Source: Sphingomonas sp. JUb134 (GTDB taxonomy: Bacteria; Pseudomonadota; Alphaproteobacteria; Sphingomonadales; Sphingomonadaceae). From it: a stretch of 64,000 nt of DNA. A program made the translations under genes and the position numbers. Each line of letters begins with the position of its first letter. Position 1 is the first letter of the stretch. Positions 53,407-62,854 of this stretch are shown piece after piece. The stretch is taken from the NCBI RefSeq assembly GCF_004341505.2, contig NZ_SLYP02000001.1, positions 2,690,501 to 2,754,500 on the forward strand. Reading direction: 5' to 3'. Below the pieces are notes generated by a model. The model saw only the letters and a program-made list of their open reading frames with translations. It was not told the origin of the DNA and ran no database searches.

Positions 53407-54327
53407 TCAGGCGGCGCGGTACAGCCACTCCGCAGGCAGGCCCATCCTGCGGCACGCCTGCGCGGGTGGTGCGCTGCGGATCACCAGCCGATCCGCCGCC
53501 ATGCCCGCAGCCCGCACCAGCCGCGCACCGCCGCGCGGTAGGCCGGCTTCCGGCCCAAGCTCCAGAACCTCCCGCGCGCTCGCCGGCAGCAGGTCGACCG
53601 CGGCACGCAGCAGCAGCCGCTGCATCGGACGCAGCGCACGCAGGAACGCCGGCGCGTCTCGCATGATCGCCAGGAACTCGTGGATCTCGGGCGCGGCCCG
53701 CAGCTTGGGCAGCATGGCAGCGAGCATCGCCTCCCAGCCGGCCTCGCTGTCCGCCGTGCCGGTGGCGCCGAACAGGCGCGCGCCCGGCTGCGCTTCCCGC
53801 CAGAAGCGGTCGCGATCGGCTGCGTCCAGCGGGTGGACGAAGCGGTGGTAGGCCATCAGGAAGCCGTACGAGGCGGTCGCCTGCACCCAGTCGAGCAGTT
53901 CGGGATCCATCGCCGCATAGGCCTGCCCCTCCCGCGTCGTCCCGCGCACGCGGGCGTGCTGGCGCCCCACCCCGGCGATCATCGCCTCGGCGACGCTGGC
54001 GGGCGCGTAGACCGTGACCATCGCGGCAAGCCCGGTGCGGCGCAGGCGCGTCACCGGATCGCTGCGAAAGCTGCTGTGCTCCCAGACGCCCGACCGCACG
54101 CGCGGCTCGCCGAGTTCGAGCAGCACCGCCGCCACGCCACCGATGAACAGCGACACCGGGTTCTTGAACACCCGCCACGAGACCGAGTCGGGCGCGACCA
54201 GCGCGGGCTCGCCCGCTGGCCGGGTGAAGTCGACCTGCGGCATGCCGTCGCCCGCGAACAGCGACGCACTTTCGCGCTCCAGACGGCGCTGGAGCGGCAT
54301 GGGAAGCGAGAGAGCGGCGGCAGTCAT
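53407..54327 (-). CDS. DUF2236/MpaB-type oxygenase-like protein
   Basis: A 306-aa protein resembling the latex-clearing/MpaB family (DUF2236): SWRVFKNPVSLFIGGVAAVL near the N-terminus, then VWEHSSFRSDPVTRLRRTGL, HARVRGTTREGQAYAAMDPE and YGFLMAYHRFVHPL. These proteins bind a b-type heme through histidines; candidates are H in VWEHS, GRQHARVRG and YHRFVHPL. Convergent with the small operon to its left. Confidence 0.82.
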   Translation of the reverse strand: MTAAALSLPMPLQRRLERESASLFAGDGMPQVDFTRPAGEPALVAPDSVSWRVFKNPVSLFIGGVAAVLLELGEPRVRSGVWEHSSFRSDPVTRLRRTGLAAMVTVYAPASVAEAMIAGVGRQHARVRGTTREGQAYAAMDPELLDWVQATASYGFLMAYHRFVHPLDAADRDRFWREAQPGARLFGATGTADSEAGWEAMLAAMLPKLRAAPEIHEFLAIMRDAPAFLRALRPMQRLLLRAAVDLLPASAREVLELGPEAGLPRGGARLVRAAGMAADRLVIRSAPPAQACRRMGLPAEWLYRAA

Positions 54328-54397
54328 GGCCGTTCGACGCGCAGCCGCCGGCCGAGGTTCCCGCCGGCTTGGGTCCGCAGGGCTCCGCACGAGACCG

Positions 54398-54614
54398 CAC
54401 CCCGGCGAAGGCCGCGGCCCAGTTGGGGACGCGGACGAAGGCCGCCCCCTCTCCCACCTTTGTGCTCCCGCGTAGGCGGGAGCCCAGGGTTCCGAACGCC
54501 GGCACCCGTTGTTCTGCATGGCCCTGGATTCCCGCCTGCGCGGGAATACGAGGATGGATCGGACGCGTACGCCCTCTCACGCGTCCCCCAACTGGGCCCC
54601 GGCCTTCGCCGGGG
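54398..54614. repeat. Second cluster of REP-like short hairpins
   Basis: Four palindromes with 4-nt loops: one near 54398-54417 (CCCCGGC/GCCGCGG, imperfect), 54464-54483 (GCTCCCGC/GCGGGAGC), 54528-54547 (ATTCCCGC/GCGGGAAT) and 54597-54614 (CCCCGGC/GCCGGGG). The layout mirrors the 36.2-36.4 kb cluster. Fills the gap between the DUF2236 gene start and the gatB stop. Confidence 0.75.
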
Positions 54615-54658
54615 TACACGAGTGGCGGGAGGAAGCTCCCCCGCCCCTCCGACGCCCC

Positions 54659-56161
54659 TTACCCCAGCGTCTTCTTCAGCAGCTCGTTCACCACCGCCGG
54701 GTTGGCCTTGCCGCCCATCGCCTTCATCGTCTGGCCGACGAAGAAGCCGAACAGCTTGTCCTTGCCGCCGCGATAATCGGCGACCTTGTCGGCGTTCTTC
54801 TCCATCACCTCGGCGATCACCGCCTCGATGGCGCCGGTGTCGCTGGTCTGCTTGAGCCCGCGCTCCTCGACGATCGTGCCGGCGCCCTCGCCGGTTTCCA
54901 GCATGATCTCGAACACCTGCTTGCCGAGCGTGTTGGAGATGGTGCCGTCAGCAACCAGGCCCAGCAGCTCGGCGCCCTGCGCAGGGGTCACCGGGCTCTC
55001 GCCGATGTCCTTGCCCAGCCGGTTGAGCGCGCCGAACAGGTCGGAGATCAGCCAGTTCGCCGCGGCCTTGGCGACCTCGCTCTCGCTTTTCTTCTGGACC
55101 AGCGCGCTTTCGGCCAGCAGCGCCTCGAACCAGCGCGCCGTCTCCGCCTCGGCGGTCAGCACCGCGGCGTTGTAGGCGGACAGGCCCAGCGCCTGTTCGT
55201 AGCGCTGGCGCTTTGCGTCCGGCAGCTCGGGCAGCGACTGGCGGCATTCCTCCAGGAACGCGTCGTCCAGCACCAGCGGCAACAGGTCCGGGTCCGGGAA
55301 GTAGCGATAGTCGTGCGCGTCTTCCTTTGACCGCATCGAGCGGGTCACGCCCTTGTCGGGATCGAACAGCCGCGTCTCCTGGACGATGCGGCCGCCGTCC
55401 TCCAGCACCTCCACCTGACGCTTCGCCTCATACTCGATCGCCGCCATGACGAAGCGCACGGAGTTGACGTTCTTGGTCTCGGTCCGCGTGCCGAACGGCT
55501 CGCCGGGCTTGCGCACGCTGACGTTCACGTCGGCGCGCATGGAGCCTTCCTCCATGTTGCCGTCGCACGATCCGACATAGCGCAGGATCGTGCGCAGCTT
55601 GCGGACATAGGCGCCGGCCTCGGCGGGCGAGCGCATGTCCGGACGGCTGACGATCTCCATCAGCGCCACGCCCGAGCGGTTGAGGTCGACGTAGGAGCGC
55701 GTCGGGTGCTGGTCGTGCATCAGCTTGCCCGCATCCTGCTCGACGTGGATGCGCTCGATACCGATCTCCTTGGTCTCGGCGTCCGGATCCTTCTCGTCCA
55801 GGCTGATCAGCAACCGGCCCTCGCCCACCAGCGGGTGGTAGAGCTGGCTGATCTGATAGCCCTGCGGCAGATCGGCGTAGAAATAGTTCTTGCGATCGAA
55901 CCGCGACCATTTGTTGATCTGCGCGTCGATCGCCATGCCGGTGCGCACCGCCTGGCGGATGCATTCCTTGTTGGGCGTCGGCAGCATGCCGGGCATGGCC
56001 GCATCGACCAGGCTGACCTGCGTGTTCGGCTCCGCACCGAAGGTGGTCGCCGCGCCGGAGAAAAGCTTGGCGTTGGAGGTCACCTGGGCGTGGACCTCTA
56101 GGCCGATCACGACCTCCCAGTCGCCGGTCGCGCCACGGATGCGGTAGGTGGACTCAGTCAT
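54659..56161 (-). CDS. gatB: Asp/Glu-tRNA amidotransferase subunit B
   Basis: Part of GatCAB, which converts misacylated Glu-tRNA-Gln or Asp-tRNA-Asn. 500 aa. [20 protein letters not shown] near the N-terminus, the [20 protein letters not shown] kinase-core segment, [20 protein letters not shown] and the tail domain ending [20 protein letters not shown] all fit. Follows gatA on the minus strand after a 177-nt gap. Confidence 0.97.
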   Translation of the reverse strand: MTESTYRIRGATGDWEVVIGLEVHAQVTSNAKLFSGAATTFGAEPNTQVSLVDAAMPGMLPTPNKECIRQAVRTGMAIDAQINKWSRFDRKNYFYADLPQGYQISQLYHPLVGEGRLLISLDEKDPDAETKEIGIERIHVEQDAGKLMHDQHPTRSYVDLNRSGVALMEIVSRPDMRSPAEAGAYVRKLRTILRYVGSCDGNMEEGSMRADVNVSVRKPGEPFGTRTETKNVNSVRFVMAAIEYEAKRQVEVLEDGGRIVQETRLFDPDKGVTRSMRSKEDAHDYRYFPDPDLLPLVLDDAFLEECRQSLPELPDAKRQRYEQALGLSAYNAAVLTAEAETARWFEALLAESALVQKKSESEVAKAAANWLISDLFGALNRLGKDIGESPVTPAQGAELLGLVADGTISNTLGKQVFEIMLETGEGAGTIVEERGLKQTSDTGAIEAVIAEVMEKNADKVADYRGGKDKLFGFFVGQTMKAMGGKANPAVVNELLKKTLG

Positions 56162-56338
56162 CTTGTTTCAATCCACGGGTTGGGCGACGCAACAGCCGGT
56201 GCTTCACCCTGGGTTCGGTACTCGTGCCCGGTTTCGGCGTCGCTCGACGCTTTGCCGGTCGATCGTCATCGCGTCTCACTGCCCGATCGGGGATCAGGCC
56301 GGCCAAAGCGCCAAGCCCGTTCACCCAATCAAGAAAGC

Positions 56339-57823
56339 TTACCACCAAGCCTCGGGACGTGCGGTGAAGCCGGCGCGCTCCTCGATGGCGAGGCCGGCGT
56401 TCAGCACGCCCTGCTCGTCGAGCGGCTTGCCGATCACCTGCAGGCCTAGCGGCAGCCCGCCCGCGTCCAGCCCGCCCGGTACGCTCATGGCCGGCAGACC
56501 CGCAAGCGACGACGGCACGGTGAAGACGTCGTTGAGGTACATGGCGATGGGATCGTCCGACTTCTCGCCCAGCGCGAACGCCGCGGACGGCGCCGTCGGG
56601 GTGAGCAGCAGGTCGCACTGCGACCATGCCTTTTCGAAGTCCTGCGCGATCAGCGTCCGCACCTTCTGCGCCTGCGTGTAATAGGCGTCGTAGAAGCCGG
56701 CCGACAGCACATAGGTGCCGATCATGATGCGGCGCTTCACCTCGTCGCCGAAGCCGGCGGCTCGGGTGGCGGCGTACATGTCCTGCAGGTTCGCGCCCTC
56801 GGGCAGCTCGCGCTGGCCGTAGCGCACGCCGTCATAGCGCGCGAGGTTGGACGACGCCTCCGCCGGCGCGATGATGTAATAGGCCGGCAGCGCGTATTTG
56901 GTGTGCGGCAGCGACACCTCGACGATCTCGGCACCCGCATCGCGCAGCCAGTCGATGCCCTGCTGCCACAGCGCCTCGATCTCGGCCGGCATGCTGTCGA
57001 CGCGATATTCCTTGGGGATGCCGACGCGCTTGCCCGCGAGGTTGGACGAAAGCCCCGCCTCCCACTTCGGCACCGCCAGGTCGAGCGAGGTCGAGTCCTT
57101 CACGTCGAAGCCCGACATCGCCTCCAGCATGATCGCGCAGTCGCGCACGTCGCGCGCCATCGGCCCCGCCTGGTCGAGCGACGAGGCGAAGGCGATCACG
57201 CCCCAGCGCGAGCAGCGGCCATAGGTCGGCTTGATGCCGCTGATGCCGGTGAAGGCGGCCGGCTGGCGGATCGAGCCGCCGGTGTCGGTGCCGGTCGCCG
57301 CCGGGCACAGCCGCGCCGCGATCGCCGACGAGCTGCCGCCCGAGGAACCACCGGGTGCGAGCGGGGCATTGTCGCCGCCGCCGCGCCGCCAGGGCGAAAT
57401 CACGTTGCCGAACGCCGAGGTCTCGTTGGACGAGCCCATCGCGAACTGGTCCATGTTGAGCTTGCCGAGCATGCCGGCGCCCGCGTCCCACAGCCGCTGC
57501 GACACCGTCGACTCATAGGTCGGCGTGAAGCCCTCCAGGATGTGGCTCGCCGCGGTGGACGTCACACCCTTGGTGCAGAACAGGTCCTTCATGCCGATCG
57601 GCACGCCGGCCAGGGGCTTGAGCGTCTCGCCGGCAGCGCGCGCGTCGTCCGCCTGCTTGGCGGCGGCGAGCGCGTGGTCGGGCGTCTCCACCAGGAAGGC
57701 GTTCAGATCCTTGGCGCGCGATACCGCGGTCACGAACGCGTCGGCCACTTCGCGCGCGGAAAAGGCGCCGGAGCGCACGCCGTCGCGGATGCCGGCGACG
57801 GTCAGGTCGGTAAGCTCGGTCAC
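56339..57823 (-). CDS. gatA: Asp/Glu-tRNA amidotransferase subunit A
   Basis: The amidase subunit that releases ammonia from glutamine. 494 aa. The Ser-cis-Ser-Lys triad is K79 ([10 protein letters not shown]), S160 (PGGSSGGSS) and S184 ([14 protein letters not shown]). GTG start; its G is shared with the gatC stop, so the two are translationally coupled. Confidence 0.97.
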   Translation of the reverse strand: MTELTDLTVAGIRDGVRSGAFSAREVADAFVTAVSRAKDLNAFLVETPDHALAAAKQADDARAAGETLKPLAGVPIGMKDLFCTKGVTSTAASHILEGFTPTYESTVSQRLWDAGAGMLGKLNMDQFAMGSSNETSAFGNVISPWRRGGGDNAPLAPGGSSGGSSSAIAARLCPAATGTDTGGSIRQPAAFTGISGIKPTYGRCSRWGVIAFASSLDQAGPMARDVRDCAIMLEAMSGFDVKDSTSLDLAVPKWEAGLSSNLAGKRVGIPKEYRVDSMPAEIEALWQQGIDWLRDAGAEIVEVSLPHTKYALPAYYIIAPAEASSNLARYDGVRYGQRELPEGANLQDMYAATRAAGFGDEVKRRIMIGTYVLSAGFYDAYYTQAQKVRTLIAQDFEKAWSQCDLLLTPTAPSAAFALGEKSDDPIAMYLNDVFTVPSSLAGLPAMSVPGGLDAGGLPLGLQVIGKPLDEQGVLNAGLAIEERAGFTARPEAWW

Positions 57824-58110
57824 TATTCGATCACCTTGGGCACGGTGAAAAAGCCGTGTTCGGCCTGGGGCGCGTTGGCGAGCACCGCGTCGCGCACGTT
57901 GCCGTCGGTGACGACGTCCTCGCGCAGGCGCAGCGTGTTGGGGATGACGGCGGTCATCGGCTCGACGGCAGAGGTATCCACCTCCCCCAGTTGCTCGATC
58001 CAGCCGAGAATGTTGCCGAGTTCGGGCGCCAGGCGCTCCGCCTCGGCATCGGTGATGGCGATGCGCGCGAGGCTCGCCACGCGCTTCACGGTTGCAGTGT
58101 CTACGGACAT
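57823..58110 (-). CDS. gatC: Asp/Glu-tRNA amidotransferase subunit C
   Basis: A 95-aa subunit that packs GatA against GatB. Family pattern [20 protein letters not shown]…[16 protein letters not shown]…[19 protein letters not shown] 58110. Its stop overlaps the gatA GTG by one base. First gene of gatCAB. Confidence 0.95.
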   Translation of the reverse strand: MSVDTATVKRVASLARIAITDAEAERLAPELGNILGWIEQLGEVDTSAVEPMTAVIPNTLRLREDVVTDGNVRDAVLANAPQAEHGFFTVPKVIE

Positions 58111-58262
58111 GGGTCCGCGGCTAGCATCCCCGCACCCCCGCCACAAGCGGGCGGCGGCCTCTGCGCCACATGGCCCGACGGTTGCGTAATGCGCATGCTT
58201 GCCGCACGGGAAGCCGGTTGCGTCGACCTCCTCGATGCTGCACTGCACAACGGAGAGCCCGC

Positions 58263-59372
58263 GTGGCGCGCAAATTCCTCTACGGAGTGGCAATTCTGGT
58301 CATGCTCGCGCTCGGCGGCACCTTTGCATTTCGGATGTTCGGCGCGGAACTCCTGCGCTGGAGCATGGTGCCGAGCGCGCGCTTCGCGGAACAGCCGGCG
58401 GCGGCGCCCACAGCCTATGCGGACCCCGACATGTGGCTCGCGCGGCCGGGCACGGCGAACGACCCGGCGCGCTGGACGCCGCCCGGCATGGGCGTGCCCG
58501 AGCGTGCCGAGGCAGCGGTGTTCTTCATCCACCCGACCTCCTACCTCCGCAAGAACCAGTGGAACGCACCGCTCGCCGACGAGGAGGCGAATTGGCGCGC
58601 TGCCCTGTTCCTGCGCGGCCAGGCGAGCGCCTTCAACGCCATGGGCGAGGTCTGGGCACCGCGCTATCGCCAGGCGACGTTCGGCGCATTCCTCACGACC
58701 GTGAGCGATGCCGAGCGCGCGCTGGATCTCGCCTATGCCGACGTGCTGCAGGCGTTCGATTCGTTCCTGACCCAGGTCGACCCGAACCGTCCGATCGTGC
58801 TCGCCGGGCACAGCCAGGGCTCGCTGCACCTCACCCGCCTGCTCAAGGATCGGGTTGCGGGCAAGCCGCTCGCCCGCCGCATCGTCGCCGCCTATGTCGT
58901 GGGCTGGCCGGTGTCGCGCACTGCCGACCTGCCGGCACTCGGCCTCCCCGAATGCACCGCGGCCGACCAGCCCGGCTGCATCCTGTCTTGGCAGGCCTTT
59001 GCCGAACCGGCCGATCCGCGCCTGATCACCGACACCTTCGATGCGACCACCGGCTTCACCGGCGCCTCGCGCAAGGGCACGCCGCTCATCTGCACCAACC
59101 CGATCACCGGCACGCCGGGGGCGGACGCGCCGGCAAGCGCGAACCTCGGCACGCTGTTCCCGAACGCCAACCTCACCAACGCGACGCTGGAGCCTGGCCG
59201 GGTGGCGGCGCGCTGCGACGGGCGCGGCTTCCTGCTGATCGGGACGAACCCGCCCGACGTGGGCAGCTACGTCCTGCCGGGCAACAACTATCACGTCTAT
59301 GACTACAGCCTGTTCTGGGGCAGCGTGCGCGCCGACGCCGCGCGCCGCCTGAAGGCGTGGAAGGCCCGATGA
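58263..59372 (+). CDS. DUF3089 alpha/beta hydrolase, membrane anchored
   Basis: A 369-aa protein. GTG 58263 with SD GGAGAG is chosen over an upstream ATG. An N-terminal helix ([20 protein letters not shown]) anchors it. The hydrolase part has [10 protein letters not shown] and nucleophile elbow [26 protein letters not shown] and [17 protein letters not shown] near the end supply the acid/His region. Substrate unknown. The stop overlaps ruvX (ATGA). Confidence 0.85.
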   Translation: MARKFLYGVAILVMLALGGTFAFRMFGAELLRWSMVPSARFAEQPAAAPTAYADPDMWLARPGTANDPARWTPPGMGVPERAEAAVFFIHPTSYLRKNQWNAPLADEEANWRAALFLRGQASAFNAMGEVWAPRYRQATFGAFLTTVSDAERALDLAYADVLQAFDSFLTQVDPNRPIVLAGHSQGSLHLTRLLKDRVAGKPLARRIVAAYVVGWPVSRTADLPALGLPECTAADQPGCILSWQAFAEPADPRLITDTFDATTGFTGASRKGTPLICTNPITGTPGADAPASANLGTLFPNANLTNATLEPGRVAARCDGRGFLLIGTNPPDVGSYVLPGNNYHVYDYSLFWGSVRADAARRLKAWKAR

Positions 59373-59830
59373 TCACCACCGACTCTGCCGCGTTCCGCGC
59401 AGCGCTTCCCAACGGCGGGCGCCTGCTGGGCCTAGACGTCGGCACCAAGACGATCGGCACGGCCGCCTGCGATGCGGGCTGGAGCTTTGCGAGCCCGGCC
59501 GTGCTGATCCGCCGCACCAAGTTCACCAAGGACAAGGCTGCGCTGGTCGCCCTGATCGCGGAGCGCCAGACGGTCGGCCTCGTCATCGGCCTGCCGCTCA
59601 ACCTGGATGGAAGCGATTCGCCGCGTACCCAATCGACCCGTGCCTTTGCCCGCAACCTGGACGACTTGGGCCAGCCGATCCTGCTGTGGGACGAGCGTTG
59701 GTCGACGGTCGCCGTCGAGCGCGTGCTGATCGAGCAGGACATTAGCCGCGCCAAGCGCGCCGAGGCAGTGGACAAAATGGCCGCCGCGCATATCTTGCAG
59801 GCCGCAATCGACGCGCTGGTGAACAGCTGA
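59369..59830 (+). CDS. ruvX: Holliday junction resolvase-like RuvX (YqgF)
   Basis: A 153-aa RNase H-fold protein involved in 16S rRNA processing and possibly junction resolution. [17 protein letters not shown] (first Asp), [20 protein letters not shown] and [17 protein letters not shown] (WDERxST) are present, with the final Asp in [13 protein letters not shown]. Start ATG 59369 overlaps the DUF3089 stop. Confidence 0.95.
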   Translation: MITTDSAAFRAALPNGGRLLGLDVGTKTIGTAACDAGWSFASPAVLIRRTKFTKDKAALVALIAERQTVGLVIGLPLNLDGSDSPRTQSTRAFARNLDDLGQPILLWDERWSTVAVERVLIEQDISRAKRAEAVDKMAAAHILQAAIDALVNS

Positions 59831-59882
59831 CGCGCACTTGGCTCCGCGCTATGGGGCACCGGACATAGACAGGACACTATTC

Positions 59883-60431
59883 ATGGCATCCCGCAGCAGC
59901 AGCTCCGCCCGCGACCTCAGCTGGCTCGTCGCGATCGACGGCGCCGCCGTCCTCGGCAGCTTCGCGCTCGCCTGCATGACCCCGTTCGCAGCGCTTGCGG
60001 CCGCTTCGGCGCTCACCCTCTCGCGTCGCGCCGGCATCATGGCGGTGCTCGGCGCATGGCTGCTCAACCAGATCATCGGCTTCGGCTTCCTCGGCTATCC
60101 GACCGACCCGATGACGATCCTGCGCGGTGTCGCGATCGCAGTGAGCACGCTCGCCGGCTTCGGCGTCGCCAATGCGGTGCGCGGCTCCACCGGCACGCTG
60201 TCGCTCGCGCGCATGGTCGCGGCGATTGCGGGTGCGTTCGTCGCCTATGAAGTCGTGACCTACCTCACCGCGATGGTGCTGGGCGGGACGGAGAACTTCA
60301 CCCCCGCGATCGTTTGGATGCTCGCCCGCAACGACGCGATGTGGTTCACCGGCCTGATGGCGCTCTACCTCGCGCTCACCGCCGGTGCGCCGTCGGTGTT
60401 CGGCCGCCGCCCCCAGCTGCGCCTCGCCTGA
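59883..60431 (+). CDS. Hypothetical multi-pass membrane protein
   Basis: A 182-aa protein with about five transmembrane helices (for example FALACMTPFAALAAASALTL, GIMAVLGAWLLNQIIGFGFL, MVAAIAGAFVAYEVVTYLTA). It has a short basic, Ser-rich N-terminus (ASRSSSSARDLSW). ATG 59883. It follows ruvX by 52 nt. Not recognised. Confidence 0.7.
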   Translation: MASRSSSSARDLSWLVAIDGAAVLGSFALACMTPFAALAAASALTLSRRAGIMAVLGAWLLNQIIGFGFLGYPTDPMTILRGVAIAVSTLAGFGVANAVRGSTGTLSLARMVAAIAGAFVAYEVVTYLTAMVLGGTENFTPAIVWMLARNDAMWFTGLMALYLALTAGAPSVFGRRPQLRLA

Positions 60432-60440
60432 ACCTCCCCC

Positions 60441-60550
60441 GTTCGCCTCGAGTAGGGATCGAGCTTGTCGAGAGCCCGTATCGAGAGGGGCGGCGTGCGC
60501 GACCTCTCGACACGCCGTCTCGACAAGCTCGACGGCTGCTCGAGGCGAAC
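60441..60550. repeat. Nested 110-bp palindrome upstream of pyrB
   Basis: Three nested inverted-repeat pairs share a centre: GTTCGCCTCGAG 60441-60452 with 60539-60550 (12 bp), TCGAGCTTGTCGAGA 60459-60473 with 60518-60532 (15 bp), and TCGAGAGG 60481-60488 with 60503-60510 (8 bp). It is a cruciform-capable repeat of the GAGCTTGTCGAGA type. Lies in the membrane-gene/pyrB gap. Confidence 0.85.
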
Positions 60551-60637
60551 GGAACGGGATACGTCGGTCCAGCCTAGCTGACCGATCACCCTGCACGCCT
60601 TGCGCGTGCCCGCGGCGGGGATTAGGCGATCCCCTCG

Positions 60638-61627
60638 ATGCACATTTCCGATCACAGCCCCGCCGCCCAGATCCCCGGGGGCGCGGTGTTTCCGCACCGC
60701 CACCTGACCGGCATCGAGGGCCTCCAGCCCCACGAGATCCTGTTCCTGCTCGACGAGGCGGAACAATGGGTGGAGGCGAACCGTAGCCGCGCCCAGAGCG
60801 ACCGTCGGCTGGAGGGCATCACCCAGATCAACGCCTTCTTCGAGAATTCGACGCGCACGCTGCTGTCGTTCGAGATCGCGGGCAAGCGGCTCGGTGCGGA
60901 CGTCGTCAACATGCACGCCGCGCAGTCGAGCGTGAAGAAGGGCGAGACGCTGATCGACACCGCCGTCACGTTGAACGCCATGCGCGCCGACGTGATCGTC
61001 ATCCGACATTCCGCCTCGGGCGCGGTCAAGCTGATCGCGGGCAAGGTCGACTGCCCCGTCCTCAACGCCGGCGACGGCTGGCATGAGCATCCGACGCAGG
61101 CGCTGCTCGACGCGCTCACCATCCGCCGCCGCACCGGCGCCATCGCCCACCGCAAGGTCGTGATCTGCGGCGACATGCTCCACAGCCGCGTCGCCCGCTC
61201 CAACATCCTGGCGCTCACCACCCTCGCCGCCGAAGTGCGCGTGGTCGCCCCCTCGACGCTGATGCCGGCGGAGATCGAGCGCATGGGCGTGACGCCCTTC
61301 ACCGACTTCGACGCAGCCCTCGAAGGCGCCGAGGTCGTGATGATGCTCCGCCTCCAGAACGAGCGCATGAACGGCGGCTTCATCCCTTCCACCCGCGAGT
61401 ATCACATGCGCTACGGCCTCACCTCCGAACGGCTGAAGCGCGCGGCGCCCGGCGCCCTCGTCATGCACCCCGGCCCGATGAACCGCGGCGTTGAGATCAC
61501 CTCCGAGGTCGCTGATGACCTTGAGCGTTCGGCGATCACCGAACAGGTCGAGATGGGGGTCGCCGTCCGCATGGCCTGCCTGGACGTGCTGACCCGGCGC
61601 TCGCGCGGCGTGGAGGGCTGGGCATGA
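60638..61627 (+). CDS. pyrB: Aspartate carbamoyltransferase catalytic subunit
   Basis: First committed step of pyrimidine synthesis. 329 aa. Carbamoyl-phosphate site [13 protein letters not shown] (STRT), [23 protein letters not shown] and [14 protein letters not shown] are present, with MLRLQNERM near the C-terminus. Its last bases overlap the pyrC' start (ATGA). The pair matches the pyrBC' operons of pseudomonads, where PyrC' is structural. Confidence 0.97.
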   Translation: MHISDHSPAAQIPGGAVFPHRHLTGIEGLQPHEILFLLDEAEQWVEANRSRAQSDRRLEGITQINAFFENSTRTLLSFEIAGKRLGADVVNMHAAQSSVKKGETLIDTAVTLNAMRADVIVIRHSASGAVKLIAGKVDCPVLNAGDGWHEHPTQALLDALTIRRRTGAIAHRKVVICGDMLHSRVARSNILALTTLAAEVRVVAPSTLMPAEIERMGVTPFTDFDAALEGAEVVMMLRLQNERMNGGFIPSTREYHMRYGLTSERLKRAAPGALVMHPGPMNRGVEITSEVADDLERSAITEQVEMGVAVRMACLDVLTRRSRGVEGWA

Positions 61628-62841
61628 CCCTCGCCTTCGTCAACGCGACGCTCGTTTGCCCCGCCAACGGCGTCTCCTCCGGCACGCTGCTGGTCGAGGG
61701 CGATCGCATCTCGGCAGTCGGCGACGTGGCGGTACCCGAGGGTGCCGAGCGCATCGACGTGCGCGGCAAGCTGCTCGCCCCCGGCATCGTCGACCTGGGC
61801 GTGTTCGCGGTCGACCCGGCCGCCTTCCGCGCCGGCGGCATTGTCCGCATCGGGCTGATGCCCGACCAGTCGCCGGTGCTGGACGACCCTGGCATCGTCG
61901 AGCGCGCCGCCAAGGCGGGCAAGCCCGACCTGTGGATCCACCCGATCGCCGCCGCCACGCGCGGGTTGGCGGGCACCGACCTCGCCGAAATGGCGACCAA
62001 CGCCAGTGCGGGGGCGCGCGCGGTCGCGACCGGCCGCCGCTGGATCGGCGACTCCGGCGTGATGCGCAAGGTGTTGCGCTACGCCCGCGATTGCGGCCTT
62101 ACGGTCATCGCCCACGCCGAGGACGGCGGACTGGCCGGGGGCGCAGTCGCCACCGAGGGCGAGACCGCCAGCCGGCTTGGCCTGCCCGCCGCGCCATCAA
62201 TGGCCGAGGCGCTGGCAATCGCCCGCGACCTGATGCTGGTCGAAGAGACCGGCGCCGCGATCCACTTCCGCCAGGTCACCACCGCCGCCGGCTTCGACCT
62301 CGTCCGCCGGGCCAAGGCGCGCGGGCTGCCGGTCACCTGCGGCATCACTCCCGCGCACCTGCTGCTGTCCGACAACACGCTGAACGACTATCGCACCTTT
62401 GCCCATCTCTCGCCGCCGCTGCGGTCGGAAGGCGACCGACAGGCCGCACTTGCCGCGGTGCGCGACGGGACGGTCGACGTGCTGTGCTCGGGCCACGACC
62501 CGCGCGGGCCGGAGGAAAAGCGCCTGCCCTTCACCGATTCGAGCGAAGGCATGGCCGGCGCGGAAACGCTGCTCGCCTTCGGCCTCGGGCTGGTCCGCGA
62601 CGAGGTGCTCACGCTCGATCGCCTGTTCGCGCTGCTCGCCGTCAACCCGGCGCGTGTGCTCGGCATCGACACCGGCACGCTGGCGGCCGGCAGCCCCGCC
62701 GACCTGGTGATCGCAGACGCCGACGCCCCCTGGTTGATCTCGGCCGAGCGCATGGCCGCCAAGGCCGGCAACACGCCGTTCGACGGCCTGCCGGTGCAGG
62801 GCAAGGCATTGAAGGTCATGAAGGGCGGCCGCTTCCTCTGA
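61624..62841 (+). CDS. pyrC: Dihydroorotase-like PyrC' with missing metal ligands
   Basis: A 405-aa amidohydrolase-fold protein. Active dihydroorotases have HxH after beta1; here the site reads DLGVFAVDP (residues 58-64). IAHAED keeps H164, but the next ligand region is HFRQVTT (His replaced by Gln217) and the TDHAP segment is SGHDP (Asp replaced by Gly290). So it is probably inactive and acts as a scaffold for PyrB, as known for Pseudomonas PyrC'. The 4-bp overlap with pyrB supports a complex. An active dihydroorotase should exist elsewhere. Confidence 0.88.
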   Translation: MTLAFVNATLVCPANGVSSGTLLVEGDRISAVGDVAVPEGAERIDVRGKLLAPGIVDLGVFAVDPAAFRAGGIVRIGLMPDQSPVLDDPGIVERAAKAGKPDLWIHPIAAATRGLAGTDLAEMATNASAGARAVATGRRWIGDSGVMRKVLRYARDCGLTVIAHAEDGGLAGGAVATEGETASRLGLPAAPSMAEALAIARDLMLVEETGAAIHFRQVTTAAGFDLVRRAKARGLPVTCGITPAHLLLSDNTLNDYRTFAHLSPPLRSEGDRQAALAAVRDGTVDVLCSGHDPRGPEEKRLPFTDSSEGMAGAETLLAFGLGLVRDEVLTLDRLFALLAVNPARVLGIDTGTLAAGSPADLVIADADAPWLISAERMAAKAGNTPFDGLPVQGKALKVMKGGRFL

Positions 62842-62854
62842 AGCGGCCCGCCGG

